From the NCBI GenBank assembly GCA_000619965.1, contig JHVD01000002.1, positions 1-64,000 of the forward strand: 64,000 nt of DNA. Direction: 5' to 3'. A program made the translations under genes and the position numbers. The notes below the pieces were generated by a model. The model saw nothing but the letters and a program-made list of their open reading frames with translations. It had not been told where the DNA came from and did not search any database. This DNA is from Propionibacteriaceae bacterium P6A17. Lineage in GTDB: Bacteria > Actinomycetota > Actinomycetes > Propionibacteriales > Propionibacteriaceae. Below, piece after piece: positions 50,590 through 60,292 of this stretch. The first letter of the stretch is position 1; each line of letters opens with the position of its first letter.

Positions 50590-51588
50590 ATGCCGAGAAG
50601 CGCCGGACGTCCGTCGATTCGCGATGTCGCGAAGGCTGCCGGGGTGTCCCACCAGACCGTGTCGCGCGTGCTCAACGCCCCGGACATGGTGCGCCCCGGC
50701 ACCCGCCAGCGCGTCGAGGATGCCATCGCCAGGCTCGGCTACCGTCGCAGCCGGGCAGCGCGTTCGCTCGCCACCAGCGACTCGCGCGTCATCGGCATCG
50801 TGGCCGTCCAGGGGGCCCTGTTCGGCCCGTCGGAGATGGCGCTCGCCATCGACGAGGGCGCCCGGGATCGCGCGTTCTCGACAGTGCGTGTCACGCTGCG
50901 CGACGACTCCCTCGCGTCCCTAGCGGAGGCGCGTGATCACCTGGAGGACCTGGCCGTGGACGGGCTGATCGTGCTCGCATGGTCGGGGCCGAGCGTCGGG
51001 CTGGCGCAGTCCTTCGCAGGATCATTGCCGACGTGCGTCGTCGCCGAGGGGACGGTACCCGACGGCGTCGCCCGGGTCCGTGGGGACCACCGGGGGGCGG
51101 CTGAGGCGGCGACGCGGGTCCTGATCGAGTCCGGGTGCCGCCGCGTCGCGCACCTCGCTGGCCCGGCCGACTGGCTGGAGGCCCGAGCCCGACTCGAGGG
51201 CTGGCGCGCCGCCGCGGACGGGCCCTGCGTGGAGGCCGGCTGGCACGCCGCCGACGGCTATCGCGCGATGGGCGAGCTCTGGGCGCTCGACGACACCATC
51301 GACGGCGTCCTGGCCGCCAACGACCACGTCGCGGTGGGCGCGATGAAGTGGCTCACCGAACGCGGCATCGACGTCCCGAAGCGGGTCGCCGTCTTCGGCT
51401 TCGACGACGTGGACGTGGCCGGCTACCTCCGCGTGCCGCTGGCCTCCGTCCGCCAGCCGTTCCACGAGCTGGGCGAGGCCGCCTTGCAGGCCCTGTTCTC
51501 GCTCATGGACGGCGGTGAGCCGGTGGACCTCACGATCCCGGCGCAACTCGTCGTGCGCGAATCCGCCGGCGTGCCCTCCAAGCCCTGA
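50590..51588 (+). CDS. LacI-family regulator of arabinose genes
   Basis: This 332-residue repressor has the N-terminal HTH RPSIRDVAKAAGVSHQTVSR (about 7-26) and hinge helix RSRAARSLATSDSRVIGIVA (about 53-72), then a periplasmic-binding-protein-like effector domain (GLIVLAWSGPSVGL; DGVLAANDHVAVGAMKWLTE; VAVFGFDDVDVAGYLRVPLA). It begins 18 nt after the kinase stop and precedes the GH51 gene, so it very likely binds the TGTGA-CGGTCACA palindromes before the kinase and araD genes and responds to arabinose or a derivative. Confidence 0.92.
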   Translation: MPRSAGRPSIRDVAKAAGVSHQTVSRVLNAPDMVRPGTRQRVEDAIARLGYRRSRAARSLATSDSRVIGIVAVQGALFGPSEMALAIDEGARDRAFSTVRVTLRDDSLASLAEARDHLEDLAVDGLIVLAWSGPSVGLAQSFAGSLPTCVVAEGTVPDGVARVRGDHRGAAEAATRVLIESGCRRVAHLAGPADWLEARARLEGWRAAADGPCVEAGWHAADGYRAMGELWALDDTIDGVLAANDHVAVGAMKWLTERGIDVPKRVAVFGFDDVDVAGYLRVPLASVRQPFHELGEAALQALFSLMDGGEPVDLTIPAQLVVRESAGVPSKP

Positions 51589-51715
51589 GCGGGGCCGCGA
51601 GGACGTGTGGCGCGTGCAGGCGAGGGGTGTCGTCGGAGGACGACGGGTCGCTCGCCGTCGAATTGGAATCCCACGACGTGGCGTTGCTGCGGTGGGCTGA
51701 GGACAAGGAATTCGA

Positions 51716-53206
51716 ATGATCAATGCCGTCTTGAATTTGGACCTACCGGGGCCGACGATCTCCCGCCACCAACACGGTCACTTTGCGGAACACCTCGGAC
51801 ATTGCATCTACGGCGGCATCTTCGTCGGTGCCGATTCCGAGATCCCCAATGATCGTGGAATACGCCTCGACGTCGTGCGTGCACTTCGCGAGATCGGGAT
51901 CCCCAATCTGCGCTGGCCGGGGGGCTGTTTCGCGGATGACTACCACTGGCGTGACGGCGTCGGCCCAAGTCGGCCGACGATGGTCAATTCCTTGTGGGGC
52001 GATGTGGTGGAGGACAACAGCTTCGGGACGCACGAATTCATGCACCTCGTCGAGCTTCTGGACGCCGAGCCTTACATCAGTGGCAACGTCGGCTCGGGAA
52101 CGGTGCAGGAAATGAGCCAGTGGGTCGAGTACCTCACCCGAGGGGACGACTCGCCCATGGCGCGACTGCGCCGCGAGCACGGCAGGGACGAGCCGTGGCG
52201 GGTGCGTTTCTGGGGCATCGGCAATGAGTCGTGGGGTTGCGGGGGAGAAATGCGCCCCGAATACTACGCAGACCTGGCGCGACGATACGGGCTGTACTGT
52301 CGCGATCACGGTGAGAATCGGCTGTACCGGATCGCGTGCGGCGCAAACGTCGACGACTACCGCTGGACACAGACGCTGATGTCGAACATCGGTGATGTGG
52401 GCTGCGGGTGCCACCCGCGCAACCACTTCCAGGGATTGAGCCTCCACCACTACACATTCGGCAAGTCCTGGGAGGAGAAGGGATCTGCCACGGCCTTCGG
52501 TGAGGAGGACTACTGGTCCACCATGTCGAATGCCTTCCGCATGGACGAACTGATCACGCGGCACTCGACGATCATGGACGTCTACGACCCGTCGCGGCGC
52601 GTGGGCCTGGTGGTGGACGAATGGGGCACGTGGTGGGAACCTGAGCCGGGCACCAACCCTGGCTTCCTGATCCAACGTCAAACCCTGCGCGACGCCCTGG
52701 TGGCGGGCCTCACCCTCGACATCTTCCACCAGCATGCGGGGCGCGTGGTGATGGCGAACCTCGCGCAGACCGTCAATGTGCTCCAATCCGTGCTGGTGAC
52801 GCGCGACGACGAGCTGATTCGGACGCCCACCTGGCACGTGTTCCGGCTCGCACGAGGGCACATGGATGGCGTGCTGCTCCCGCTCCACTGGCGGGATGAT
52901 CGGGGAGTGCGCCACGTCGTCGACGACCGCCCTCCGCTGCCGCTGGTGCACGGGGCCGCCTCCAGGAAGGGGGATGAGGTCACCGCATCGTTCACGAATC
53001 TCGACCTCGAGCCGCGTACCATCCGCGCGGACCTGCGGGGCGCACGCGTCGTCGAGGCCGCAGGGGAGGTGCTGTCCGCCGACCGGCTCCAGGACGAGAT
53101 CGTGACGGTGGCGCCGACGGAGCAGGTGCGCGTCGAGCAGTCGCAGTTGGTCGTCGACCTTCCTCCCGCATCGTTCCTCGTCAGCACGCTGCGCCTGGAT
53201 TCCTGA
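51716..53206 (+). CDS. abfA: Alpha-L-arabinofuranosidase, GH51
   Basis: This 496-residue retaining glycosidase releases arabinose from arabinan or arabinoxylan oligomers. The domain begins [20 protein letters not shown] (about 16-35). The acid/base Glu is in [12 protein letters not shown] (about 165-176) and the nucleophile in [10 protein letters not shown] (about 297-306). A C-terminal beta-sandwich ends the protein. No signal peptide, so it acts on imported oligosaccharides. AAGGAA precedes ATG 51716. The first 300 bp use AT-rich codons (AAT, TTG, GAT, CTT) more than neighbouring genes, which hints at transfer of this gene or segment. Confidence 0.95.
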   Translation: MINAVLNLDLPGPTISRHQHGHFAEHLGHCIYGGIFVGADSEIPNDRGIRLDVVRALREIGIPNLRWPGGCFADDYHWRDGVGPSRPTMVNSLWGDVVEDNSFGTHEFMHLVELLDAEPYISGNVGSGTVQEMSQWVEYLTRGDDSPMARLRREHGRDEPWRVRFWGIGNESWGCGGEMRPEYYADLARRYGLYCRDHGENRLYRIACGANVDDYRWTQTLMSNIGDVGCGCHPRNHFQGLSLHHYTFGKSWEEKGSATAFGEEDYWSTMSNAFRMDELITRHSTIMDVYDPSRRVGLVVDEWGTWWEPEPGTNPGFLIQRQTLRDALVAGLTLDIFHQHAGRVVMANLAQTVNVLQSVLVTRDDELIRTPTWHVFRLARGHMDGVLLPLHWRDDRGVRHVVDDRPPLPLVHGAASRKGDEVTASFTNLDLEPRTIRADLRGARVVEAAGEVLSADRLQDEIVTVAPTEQVRVEQSQLVVDLPPASFLVSTLRLDS

Positions 53207-53236
53207 CTCGGGCAGATGCCGAGGGCACTGTGTTGC

Positions 53237-53259
53237 TACGATGGTGTGACCGGTCACAC
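53237..53259 (+). promoter_or_regulatory. Extended -10 and palindromic operator of araD-araA
   Basis: TGCTACGAT (extended -10, TACGAT at 53237-53242) is followed by GTGTGACCGGTCACAC (53244-53259), a perfect 16-bp palindrome covering the expected transcription start. Confidence 0.7.
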
Positions 53260-53285
53260 GGTGCGTGACCAGAGAGCGAGGAACG

Positions 53286-54008
53286 ATGGCGTTGCAGTTG
53301 AGTGAGTTCCCGGAGCAGCTCCGGGCCGAGGTCCAGCGGGTGCGCGAGCTCGTCGCCGCCCTCCACGCCGAATTGCCACGCTGGGAGCTCGTCGTCTGGA
53401 CGGCCGGCAACGTCTCCCAGCGGATCCGCTGCGCGGACCTGATCGGCGAGGACCTCTTCGTCATCAAGCCGTCGGGTGTCTCCTACGACGAGCTCACGCC
53501 GGAGAAGATGGTCGTCTGCACACTCGACGGCGTGAAGATCGACGACGGTACCCCCGACGCGCTCACCCCCTCGAGCGACACCGCCGCCCACGCCTACGTC
53601 TACGCGCACATGGACCGCGTCGGCGGGGTCGTCCACACGCACTCCACCTACGCCACCGCCTGGGCGGCCCGCGGCGAGGCGGTCCCGTGCGTGCTCACGA
53701 TGATGGGCGACGAGTTCGGCGGAGCGATTCCCGTCGGCCCCTTCGCGCTCATCGGCGACGACTCGATCGGGCGAGGGATCGTCGAGACCCTCCGCGAGTC
53801 GCGCTCCCGCGCCGTCCTCATGCAAAACCACGGCCCGTTCACCATCGGCACCGACGCGCGCGACGCAGTCAAGGCCGCGGTGATGTGCGAGGAAGTGGCG
53901 CGCACCGTCCACATCGCCCGCCAGCTGGGCGAACCCATCCCCATTCCGCAGGAGCAGGTCGACTCCCTCTTCGACCGCTACCAGAACGTCTACGGACAGA
54001 AGAAGTAG
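53286..54008 (+). CDS. araD: L-ribulose-5-phosphate 4-epimerase
   Basis: This 240-residue class II aldolase-fold enzyme converts L-ribulose 5-phosphate to D-xylulose 5-phosphate, joining arabinose catabolism to the pentose phosphate pathway. Signatures are VWTAGNVSQRIR (about 37-48), IKPSGVSYDELTPEKMVV (about 59-76), the metal-binding HTHSTYATAWAARG (about 115-128) and late AVLMQNHGPFTIG. ATG 53286 follows GAGGAA. It forms an operon with araA (9-nt gap) under the palindromic operator. Confidence 0.95.
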   Translation: MALQLSEFPEQLRAEVQRVRELVAALHAELPRWELVVWTAGNVSQRIRCADLIGEDLFVIKPSGVSYDELTPEKMVVCTLDGVKIDDGTPDALTPSSDTAAHAYVYAHMDRVGGVVHTHSTYATAWAARGEAVPCVLTMMGDEFGGAIPVGPFALIGDDSIGRGIVETLRESRSRAVLMQNHGPFTIGTDARDAVKAAVMCEEVARTVHIARQLGEPIPIPQEQVDSLFDRYQNVYGQKK

Positions 54009-54017
54009 GAGAACACC

Positions 54018-55529
54018 ATGCAGTCACCGTTCGAGGGCAAGCAGATCTGGTTCCTCACCGGTTCCCAGGACCTCTACGGTCCCGAAGTGCTCGAGCAGGT
54101 CGAGCGCCAGTCGAAGGACGTCGTCGCGCTGCTGCAGGCCGCCGACGAGATCCCGGTCGACGTCGTCTGGCAGCCCGTCCTGAAGGACCGCGACGCCATC
54201 CGTCGCGCCATGCTCGCCGCCAACGCCGACGAATCCGTCGTCGGCGTCATGCTGTGGATGCACACGTTCAGCCCCGCGAAGATGTGGATCGGCGGGCTCG
54301 ACGCCCTCACCAAGCCGATGCTGCACCTCCACACGCAGGCCAACGTCGAGCTGCCCTGGGCGAGCCTCGACATGGACTTCATGAACCTCAACCAGGCCGC
54401 CCACGGCGACCGCGAGTTCGGTTACATCGTGAGCCGCCTCGGCAAGCAGCGCACCATCGTCGTCGGGCATGCGAGCAACGCCGACGTGCAGCACAAGGTG
54501 GGCGTGTGGGCGCGCGCTGCCGTCGGCCGCGCCGAGCTGCAATCCATGCGTCTCGTGCGCTTCGGCGACAACATGCGCAACGTCGCCGTCACCGAGGGCG
54601 ACAAGACCGAGGCGGACCACAAGTTGGGCGTCGCGGTCAACACCTGGGGTGTCAACGACCTCGTGGCGGCCGTCGAGGCCGTCGCCGACGCCGCCGTCGA
54701 CGAGCTCGTGGCCCGCTACGAGGAGCTCTACGACGTCGTCCCCGAGCTGCGCCGCGGAGGGGAGCGCCACGAGTCGCTGCGCTACGGCGCCCGCCAGGAG
54801 CTGGCCCTGCGTCACTTCCTCGAGGCGGCGAAGGCGACGGCGTTCACCACGACCTTCGAGGATCTGGGCGGGCTCCGCCAGCTCCCCGGCCTCGCCGTGC
54901 AGCGCCTCATGGCCGACGGATACGGCTTCGGCGCCGAGGGCGACTGGAAGACCGCCATCCTCATCCGGCTCGCGAAGGTCATGGGCTTCGGCCTGCCCGG
55001 CGGGGCGTCGCTCATGGAGGACTACACCTACGAGCTGACGCCCGGCAAGGAGAAGATCCTCGGCGCGCACATGCTCGAGGTCTGCCCGTCGCTCACCCAG
55101 TCGACGCCCAAGCTGGAGATCCATCCCCTCGGTATCGGCGACCGGGAGGACCCGGTCCGGCTCGTCTTCGACACCGACGAGGGGCCTGCGGTCGTCGTCG
55201 CCCTCTCCGACCTGCGCGACCGCTTCCGGCTGACGGCCAACGTCGTCGACGTGGTGGCCCCCGACGCGCCCCTGCCGAAGCTGCCGGTGGCCCGTGCCGT
55301 ATGGGTGCCGCGCCCGAACCTGGCCACCTCCGCCGAGTGCTGGATCACCGCAGGTGCAGCCCACCACACCGTCATGTCGACGGCGGCGAGCCTCGAACAC
55401 TTCGAGGCGTTCGCCCAGATGGTGGACATCGAGCTGGCCGTCATCGACGAGCACACGACCGTGCGCTCCTTCGCCGCCGAGCTGCGGCTGGCCGCCGTCG
55501 TGCACAAGTTCACCGACGGGCTGCGCTGA
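54018..55529 (+). CDS. araA: L-arabinose isomerase
   Basis: This 503-residue enzyme converts L-arabinose to L-ribulose. Typical words are [20 protein letters not shown] (about 12-31), [60 protein letters not shown] and the metal region [20 protein letters not shown] with MEDYTYEL. Length and motifs match AraA. ATG 54018 has AGGAGA upstream, nine bases after the araD stop. A terminator hairpin follows the gene. Assignment is secure. Confidence 0.97.
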   Translation: MQSPFEGKQIWFLTGSQDLYGPEVLEQVERQSKDVVALLQAADEIPVDVVWQPVLKDRDAIRRAMLAANADESVVGVMLWMHTFSPAKMWIGGLDALTKPMLHLHTQANVELPWASLDMDFMNLNQAAHGDREFGYIVSRLGKQRTIVVGHASNADVQHKVGVWARAAVGRAELQSMRLVRFGDNMRNVAVTEGDKTEADHKLGVAVNTWGVNDLVAAVEAVADAAVDELVARYEELYDVVPELRRGGERHESLRYGARQELALRHFLEAAKATAFTTTFEDLGGLRQLPGLAVQRLMADGYGFGAEGDWKTAILIRLAKVMGFGLPGGASLMEDYTYELTPGKEKILGAHMLEVCPSLTQSTPKLEIHPLGIGDREDPVRLVFDTDEGPAVVVALSDLRDRFRLTANVVDVVAPDAPLPKLPVARAVWVPRPNLATSAECWITAGAAHHTVMSTAASLEHFEAFAQMVDIELAVIDEHTTVRSFAAELRLAAVVHKFTDGLR

Positions 55530-55540
55530 CCCGAGCCAGA

Positions 55541-55582
55541 GGTGGGAGGGCCCGACGAGCCAAACTCGCGGACCCTCCCACC
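55541..55582 (+). terminator. Terminator after araA
   Basis: GGTGGGAGGG (55541-55550) pairs with CCCTCCCACC (55573-55582), 11 nt after the araA stop codon, before the convergent acyl-CoA ligase gene. Confidence 0.7.
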
Positions 55583-55668
55583 GCGACGGCGACCGCCGCT
55601 TCGCCAGGCGGCACAGGGAACGCATGACCCGCAGTCCCCGCCCAGCCGCGCACGACCGTCGGGCCAGA

Positions 55669-57345
55669 TCACCCGAGCTGGTCGCGCACCTGCTTGCGCA
55701 GCACCTTGCCGAGCATGGACCGGGGCAGTTCGTCGACGACGACGAGATCGCGTGGCACCTTGTAGGCGGCCAGGGACCCCTTGCAGAACGCGCGCAGCTC
55801 GTCGAGCGCGGGGGCTGCGTGCCCGTCGGCGAGTACGACCACCGCGACGACGTCCTCGCCTCCGCCGGCATTGCGGCGCCCGACGACGGCCGCGTCCTCG
55901 ATGGCGGGATGCGTGAGCAGGACCCGCTCCACCTCGCTCGGCGAGACGTTGAAGCCACCGGTGATGATGAGCTCCTTCACGCGGTCGACGATCGTCGTGA
56001 ACCCGTCGGCATCCTGCACGACGATGTCGCCGGTGCGCAGCCAGCCGTCGTCGAGCAGCATGTTGGCGGTCTCCTCGGGATTCTCCCAGTAGCCCTGGAA
56101 CACCTGCGGCCCGCGGATCAGCAGCTCACCGGACTCGCCGCGTGCGACCTCGCGGGTGAGGTCGTCGGGGTACACCACCTTCATCTCCGTGGACGGGAAG
56201 GGGATGCCGATGGTGCCGGTGCGCCGCGACGGGTGGAACGGGTTGCCGAGCGCCACCGGCGACGACTCCGTCAGGCCGTAGCCCTCGACGAGGAGTCCGC
56301 CGGAGACCGCCTCCCAGTCGCGCACGATCTCGTCGGTCAGCGCCATCGCTCCGGAGATGCAGAACTTCGCCGAGGAGATGTCGATGCCACGCTTGCGGGC
56401 CTCGTCGGCCGTCTTGCGGTAGATCGGCGGGACGGCGCAGTACACGCTGGCCGGCGACTTGCGCCACGCCTTGAGCACCAGGTCGACGTCGAACTTCGGA
56501 AACAGCACGATCCGCATCTGCTTCATCACGCCAAAGGTGAGGTACAGGGTCATGCCGAAGGCGTGGAACATCGGCAGCAGCGCGTAGCTGATCTCCCTAC
56601 CCGTGACGGCGTCCTTCATCCAGGCGGCTCCCTGGAGGGCGTTGGAGTAGAGGTTGCGGTGCGTGAGCATCGCCCCCTTGGCCTGCCCGGTCGTGCCGGA
56701 GGTGTACTGGATCACGGCGAGGTCGTCGAGGGTGGGGCGGGGATGCCGCTGCGGGATCGACCCGCCGCCCAGCAGCTCCTTCCACGGCATCGTGCCGGGT
56801 GCCTTCTTGTGCAGCGCGTCGCGGCTGGCGCGCAGCTTCGGGATGGGCAGCGCGAGCGCCAGCCGCATCACAGCGGGCATGGCGTCGAGCAGGTTGACCG
56901 CGACGATGTGCCGCACGCCGAGGTCGCGGGGCAGGTCGGCGAGCTTCTCACAGGCCGCGTCCCAGGCGATGATGACCTCCGCCCGGTGGTCCTCGATCAT
57001 GTGGCGCAGCTCCCGGGCCGTGTACAGGGGGTTGTGCTCGACGACGACCGCACCCAGCCGCAGCACCGCGTAGAACGCGACGACGTGTTGGGGGCAGTTC
57101 GGCAGCATGAGCCCGACGCGGTCGCCGGCCACGACGCCGAGCCGACGAAGCCCCTCGGCTGCGCGCTCCACCTGCTCGCCCAGCTCGGCATAGGTCAGCG
57201 TCTGCCCGAAGAACTCGGTCGCGACGCGCTGGCCCCCTTCCGCGACGGCGGTCTCGAACATCTCCACGAGGGATGTCGTCGGCGGCGTGATCTCGGCGGG
57301 GACTCCGGGCTGGTAGTGCTGGACCCAAGGGTGCGTTGTGCTCAT
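55669..57345 (-). CDS. fadD: Long-chain fatty-acid--CoA ligase
   Basis: This 558-residue ANL-superfamily enzyme activates fatty acids to acyl-CoA. AMP-binding motif YTSGTTGQAKGAMLTHRNL (about 213-231), the gate motif GYGLTESSPVALGNPFHPSR (about 352-371), the ATP motif GWLRTGDIVVQDADGF and the C-terminal hinge VDRVKELIITGGFNVSPSEV are present, and a catalytic Lys near the C-terminus (AAYKVPRDLV... MLGKVLRK). TAGGCT ends 6 nt before ATG 57345, indicating a leaderless mRNA. An inverted repeat CCTACG/CGTAGC (57389-57404) lies further upstream. Chain-length preference is inferred. Confidence 0.93.
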   Translation of the reverse strand: MSTTHPWVQHYQPGVPAEITPPTTSLVEMFETAVAEGGQRVATEFFGQTLTYAELGEQVERAAEGLRRLGVVAGDRVGLMLPNCPQHVVAFYAVLRLGAVVVEHNPLYTARELRHMIEDHRAEVIIAWDAACEKLADLPRDLGVRHIVAVNLLDAMPAVMRLALALPIPKLRASRDALHKKAPGTMPWKELLGGGSIPQRHPRPTLDDLAVIQYTSGTTGQAKGAMLTHRNLYSNALQGAAWMKDAVTGREISYALLPMFHAFGMTLYLTFGVMKQMRIVLFPKFDVDLVLKAWRKSPASVYCAVPPIYRKTADEARKRGIDISSAKFCISGAMALTDEIVRDWEAVSGGLLVEGYGLTESSPVALGNPFHPSRRTGTIGIPFPSTEMKVVYPDDLTREVARGESGELLIRGPQVFQGYWENPEETANMLLDDGWLRTGDIVVQDADGFTTIVDRVKELIITGGFNVSPSEVERVLLTHPAIEDAAVVGRRNAGGGEDVVAVVVLADGHAAPALDELRAFCKGSLAAYKVPRDLVVVDELPRSMLGKVLRKQVRDQLG

Positions 57346-57351
57346 GGGGGC

Positions 57352-57357
57352 AGCCTA
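57352..57357 (-). promoter_or_regulatory. -10 box of fadD (leaderless)
   Basis: TAGGCT on the minus strand ends 6 nt before ATG 57345. Confidence 0.55.
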
Positions 57358-57441
57358 TTACGCCCAAATGCGCGCGGACCACGAATCCTACGTTTGCGTA
57401 GCTTGTTTGCGCAGGTCGCGACGAGTCACCGCGGCTCACCA

Positions 57442-57807
57442 CTACAGCGGCTGCTGCTCGTAGCGGGCCAGGACGTCGAGCCCAGCCAGCGTGTCCGCCC
57501 GCTCCTGGCTGGCGCCATGCACGGACTCCACGCCGTCCTCACCGGCCGAATGGATGTCGACGATCAGCCCGCCGGCCTCCGCGTCGCGGCAGGTCATCCA
57601 CACGCCGCCGGTGACCGCGCCCAGGCCAGCCGGCGCGTCGTCGAGCGGGCGAAGCCTGCCGAACCACTGCGCGACGAGCACCCGCGCCCGGGCCGCGTCG
57701 GGACCGCAGATGTGCGCCCGCAGCGTGACCTGCGCATCGGGATCCCAGCCTCGCCGCCCGAAGCAGCGGGGCGCCTCCCAGTCGTAGGTGAGGTCCCAAG
57801 CCTGCAT
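57442..57807 (-). CDS. Small conserved-looking protein of unknown function
   Basis: This 121-residue soluble protein contains ten or more aromatic and charged residues in a compact pattern: MQAWDLTYDWEAPRCFGRRG, VTLRAHICGPDAARARVLVA, then QWFGRLRPLDDAPA and GGVWMTCRDAEAGGLIVDIH. It resembles a single alpha/beta domain, but I do not recognise a family. TAGGCT ends 6 nt before ATG 57807, so it has its own leaderless promoter. It follows a terminator of the phytase-like gene and precedes fadD. Codon use is like that of the neighbours, which supports a real gene. Confidence 0.65.
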   Translation of the reverse strand: MQAWDLTYDWEAPRCFGRRGWDPDAQVTLRAHICGPDAARARVLVAQWFGRLRPLDDAPAGLGAVTGGVWMTCRDAEAGGLIVDIHSAGEDGVESVHGASQERADTLAGLDVLARYEQQPL

Positions 57808-57813
57808 CCTGTA

Positions 57814-57819
57814 AGCCTA
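57814..57819 (-). promoter_or_regulatory. -10 box of the small unknown gene (leaderless)
   Basis: TAGGCT on the minus strand ends 6 nt before ATG 57807. Confidence 0.5.
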
Positions 57820-57827
57820 CGGGCACG

Positions 57828-57870
57828 GCGGACGGCGCCCCGCCCGGGTGGCCGGAGGGGCGCCGTCCGC
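57828..57870 (-). terminator. Terminator after the phytase/esterase-like gene
   Basis: GCGGACGGCGCCCC (57828-57841) pairs perfectly with GGGGCGCCGTCCGC (57857-57870), 17 nt past the stop codon. Confidence 0.75.
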
Positions 57871-57887
57871 GGTGGACGATGCGACGA

Positions 57888-60230
57888 TCAGTTGCCGGTG
57901 GACGGCAGTCCCGGCCAGGTGATCGTCGGCAGCGCGGTGGGTGCCGGCGTCCTGGGCGCGGACGTGCTCGGCTGCGGCGTCGGCGCCTCGCACTGGCCGC
58001 CGGGGTTCACGTCGCCGAAGATCCGGCCGAGGTTCAGGAGCACCGTCTCGCCATTGATGTCGTCGAGGCCGTCGTTGTCGGTGGAGACGTAGACGTTGCC
58101 CGAGACGTCGACGGTCATGCCCTCGAGCTTCTCCTGCGTCCAGCCGCGGGTGGCCTGCAGCTCCGGCAGCACGTCGTGCACGAGCTGCTTGTCGAGCGTG
58201 TCGCCGTCGACGGCGTCGGGGGCGATGGTCACCTCGGTGATGTGCTTGACACGGGCCTCGGGGCCCGTGCCCTTGTCGCGCTCGATGAGGCCGAGTCGCA
58301 CGCCGGCGTCGTCGGAGGCGACGAAGGTGATCTCCGACAGGCCCATCCAGTCGCCCTGCGCGGAAGTGTGCTCCAGCTCGTAGAGGAACGTCCGGAACGT
58401 GTCGCTGGCGACGTCGTACTCGAGGATGCGCGTCGGGGCGGACTTGTCGAGGTCACGCTGCAGGGCGACGTAGAGCGTGCTGCCGTCGGGGGTGCCGGTG
58501 ATGCCCTCGACGCCCCACTTGCCCAGGTGCTGGACGATCTCGGCGGGCAGGGGCACCGTCCGCAGGACGCGGCCCTCGGCGTCGGTCTGGACGAGCTGGT
58601 TGGCGGTGGCCTCCTCACCCTCGGCGCCGTTGCCCTCGACGCCGAGCCAGAAGCCCAGGCCGCACGGGATGGCCCACAGGCCCTCGACGTCGAAACCGGT
58701 GGGCTGGCCGTCGAGCGTCACGTCGATGGCGGACGTGATGCGCGCGGGGGTGCCGGTGGCGTCGACGGCGAGGATGCGGTTGGGCGTGAGGGCCACGTCG
58801 GGAATCGTGTAGAGCTGGCCGGGCTCGTCGGAGGCGGCCAGTGCCCCGAGCGCGAGCCAGCCGATGGGGGCCCCGTCGACGATGTCCGACTGGATCATCG
58901 GGTACTGCGGGGCGCCGGCGGCCAGCTCGTAGAGTGCGACGGTGGCGCGCATCGGCGAGCCGGGCTCGTCCTCCTCGGAGGAGATGGCGAGCAGGTCGCG
59001 GCCCGGGATCGGGAGAATGCCCTCGGGGCCGTTGGTGGTGGGGAGCATCTGCGAGTACACCGGGTTGGCCGGGTCGGTCACGTCGTAGACGGCGACGAAG
59101 TTGGCGCGCTCGGAGCCGACGAAGGCGTAGCGGGTGTCGCCGAACGTGGCGACGGCCAGCCCCTCCGGCTCGATGCCCTTCTTCGCGGCGCGCGAGTCGG
59201 GCCAGTGGCCCGCGGAGATGGCCAGGTGTTCCATGGTGTTGCCGGCGTCCCAGACGAGCGTGCCGTCGGCCTGGAAGATGCTCCAGCCGCGCGTGCCGCC
59301 CTTCCAGTCGCCCTCGTTGGCGGTGGCGACGTGGTCGTCGTCGATCCAGCCGATCGCGTCGGGTTCGCGGGCGGCGGTGATGCTGCCGTCGAGGACGATC
59401 TGCCCATCCTTGGCGGTGTCGATGCCGTCGACGGTGGCCTCGCCGGCGCTCCACGAGTGCAGCACCTCGTGCGTGGCCGCGTCGACGATCACCACCGCGT
59501 TGTTCTCCTGCAGGGTGACCGCCACCTTGGAGCCGTCGGGCGAGAACTTCACGTACTCCGGCTCCGGGTCCGAGGCCTCGACGAGGCCGGGCAGGCCGGA
59601 GAGGGAGACCGTCGACAGCGTCCAGCCGGAAGGGTCGCCGTCGAGGGTGAGGAATGCCAGCTCACCGGCCGGGGCCTGGGGCAGATCGCCCTTCTTGCCG
59701 GTGCCGGCGTCGTTCTTCGCGTCCTCATCGCGCTGGTTCTCCATCGCGATGACGGCGAGGCCGCCTGCGACGTCGATCGAGTCGGGCTGGCCGCCGAGCT
59801 CGATGCGCCGGACCTCGTCGAAGGTGGCGGCATCCAGCACGGAGACGTGGCCGGTGGGGGCCTTGAAGTCGCCGTCCGAGGAGTCGACGACCACCAGCAC
59901 GTAGCCCTCCACCGCGTACACGCTCGTCGGCTCCCCGTCGACGGCGATGGTGCCGAGCGGTTTCGGCGCGGACGGGTCGGTGATGTCGTAGCGTCCGACG
60001 ACGCCCCCGCCCGCGTCCGTCACGTAGAGCGTGCGCCCGTCGGGGCTGACGGTGCTGATCTCGGCGACTGCGAGCGCGTCCGGGCCGCCGGCGTTGAGGT
60101 AGGCGGGGGTGGTGGAACGGCGCTGGAACGACGAGGCGTCCTCGGCGACCGCGAACGGGCTGGCGGCGGGCAGCGCGAGGGCAGCGCAGGCCGTACCGGC
60201 GACGGCGGCGCGCAGCAGTGGACGACGCAT
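57888..60230 (-). CDS. Secreted esterase/phytase-like beta-propeller protein ending in LPSTGN
   Basis: This 780-residue protein has a Sec signal peptide (about 1-30, MRRPLLRAAVAGTACAALAL, then SPFAVAEDAS). The first half is a propeller with blade words such as VSPDGRTLYVTDAGGGVVGR, GHVSVLDAATFDEVRRIELG and YVKFSPDGSKVAVTLQENNA; the second matches esterase-like activity of phytase families (GIEPEGLAVATFGDTRYAFV; GKWGVEGITGTPDGSTLYVA; KLEGMTVDVSGNVYVSTDND). It probably hydrolyses extracellular phosphoesters or phosphate-containing compounds. The C-terminus is Pro/Thr-rich and stops at LPSTGN, a sortase-type motif without the hydrophobic helix and basic tail. ATG 60230 has GGAG upstream. PHO-box-like repeats lie in the promoter region. 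Confidence 0.82.
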   Translation of the reverse strand: MRRPLLRAAVAGTACAALALPAASPFAVAEDASSFQRRSTTPAYLNAGGPDALAVAEISTVSPDGRTLYVTDAGGGVVGRYDITDPSAPKPLGTIAVDGEPTSVYAVEGYVLVVVDSSDGDFKAPTGHVSVLDAATFDEVRRIELGGQPDSIDVAGGLAVIAMENQRDEDAKNDAGTGKKGDLPQAPAGELAFLTLDGDPSGWTLSTVSLSGLPGLVEASDPEPEYVKFSPDGSKVAVTLQENNAVVIVDAATHEVLHSWSAGEATVDGIDTAKDGQIVLDGSITAAREPDAIGWIDDDHVATANEGDWKGGTRGWSIFQADGTLVWDAGNTMEHLAISAGHWPDSRAAKKGIEPEGLAVATFGDTRYAFVGSERANFVAVYDVTDPANPVYSQMLPTTNGPEGILPIPGRDLLAISSEEDEPGSPMRATVALYELAAGAPQYPMIQSDIVDGAPIGWLALGALAASDEPGQLYTIPDVALTPNRILAVDATGTPARITSAIDVTLDGQPTGFDVEGLWAIPCGLGFWLGVEGNGAEGEEATANQLVQTDAEGRVLRTVPLPAEIVQHLGKWGVEGITGTPDGSTLYVALQRDLDKSAPTRILEYDVASDTFRTFLYELEHTSAQGDWMGLSEITFVASDDAGVRLGLIERDKGTGPEARVKHITEVTIAPDAVDGDTLDKQLVHDVLPELQATRGWTQEKLEGMTVDVSGNVYVSTDNDGLDDINGETVLLNLGRIFGDVNPGGQCEAPTPQPSTSAPRTPAPTALPTITWPGLPSTGN

Positions 60231-60292
60231 GGGGGGCTCCTGGGGTGCTCTGGGGAGCCCGGGTCGGCTCCTCGACCCACCCAAGTGCCTCT

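Noticed and set aside
47905-50652. Long minus-strand open frame opposite the ABC permeases and FGGY kinase
   Set aside because: The plus strand carries clear, overlapping operon genes; this frame is a composition artefact.
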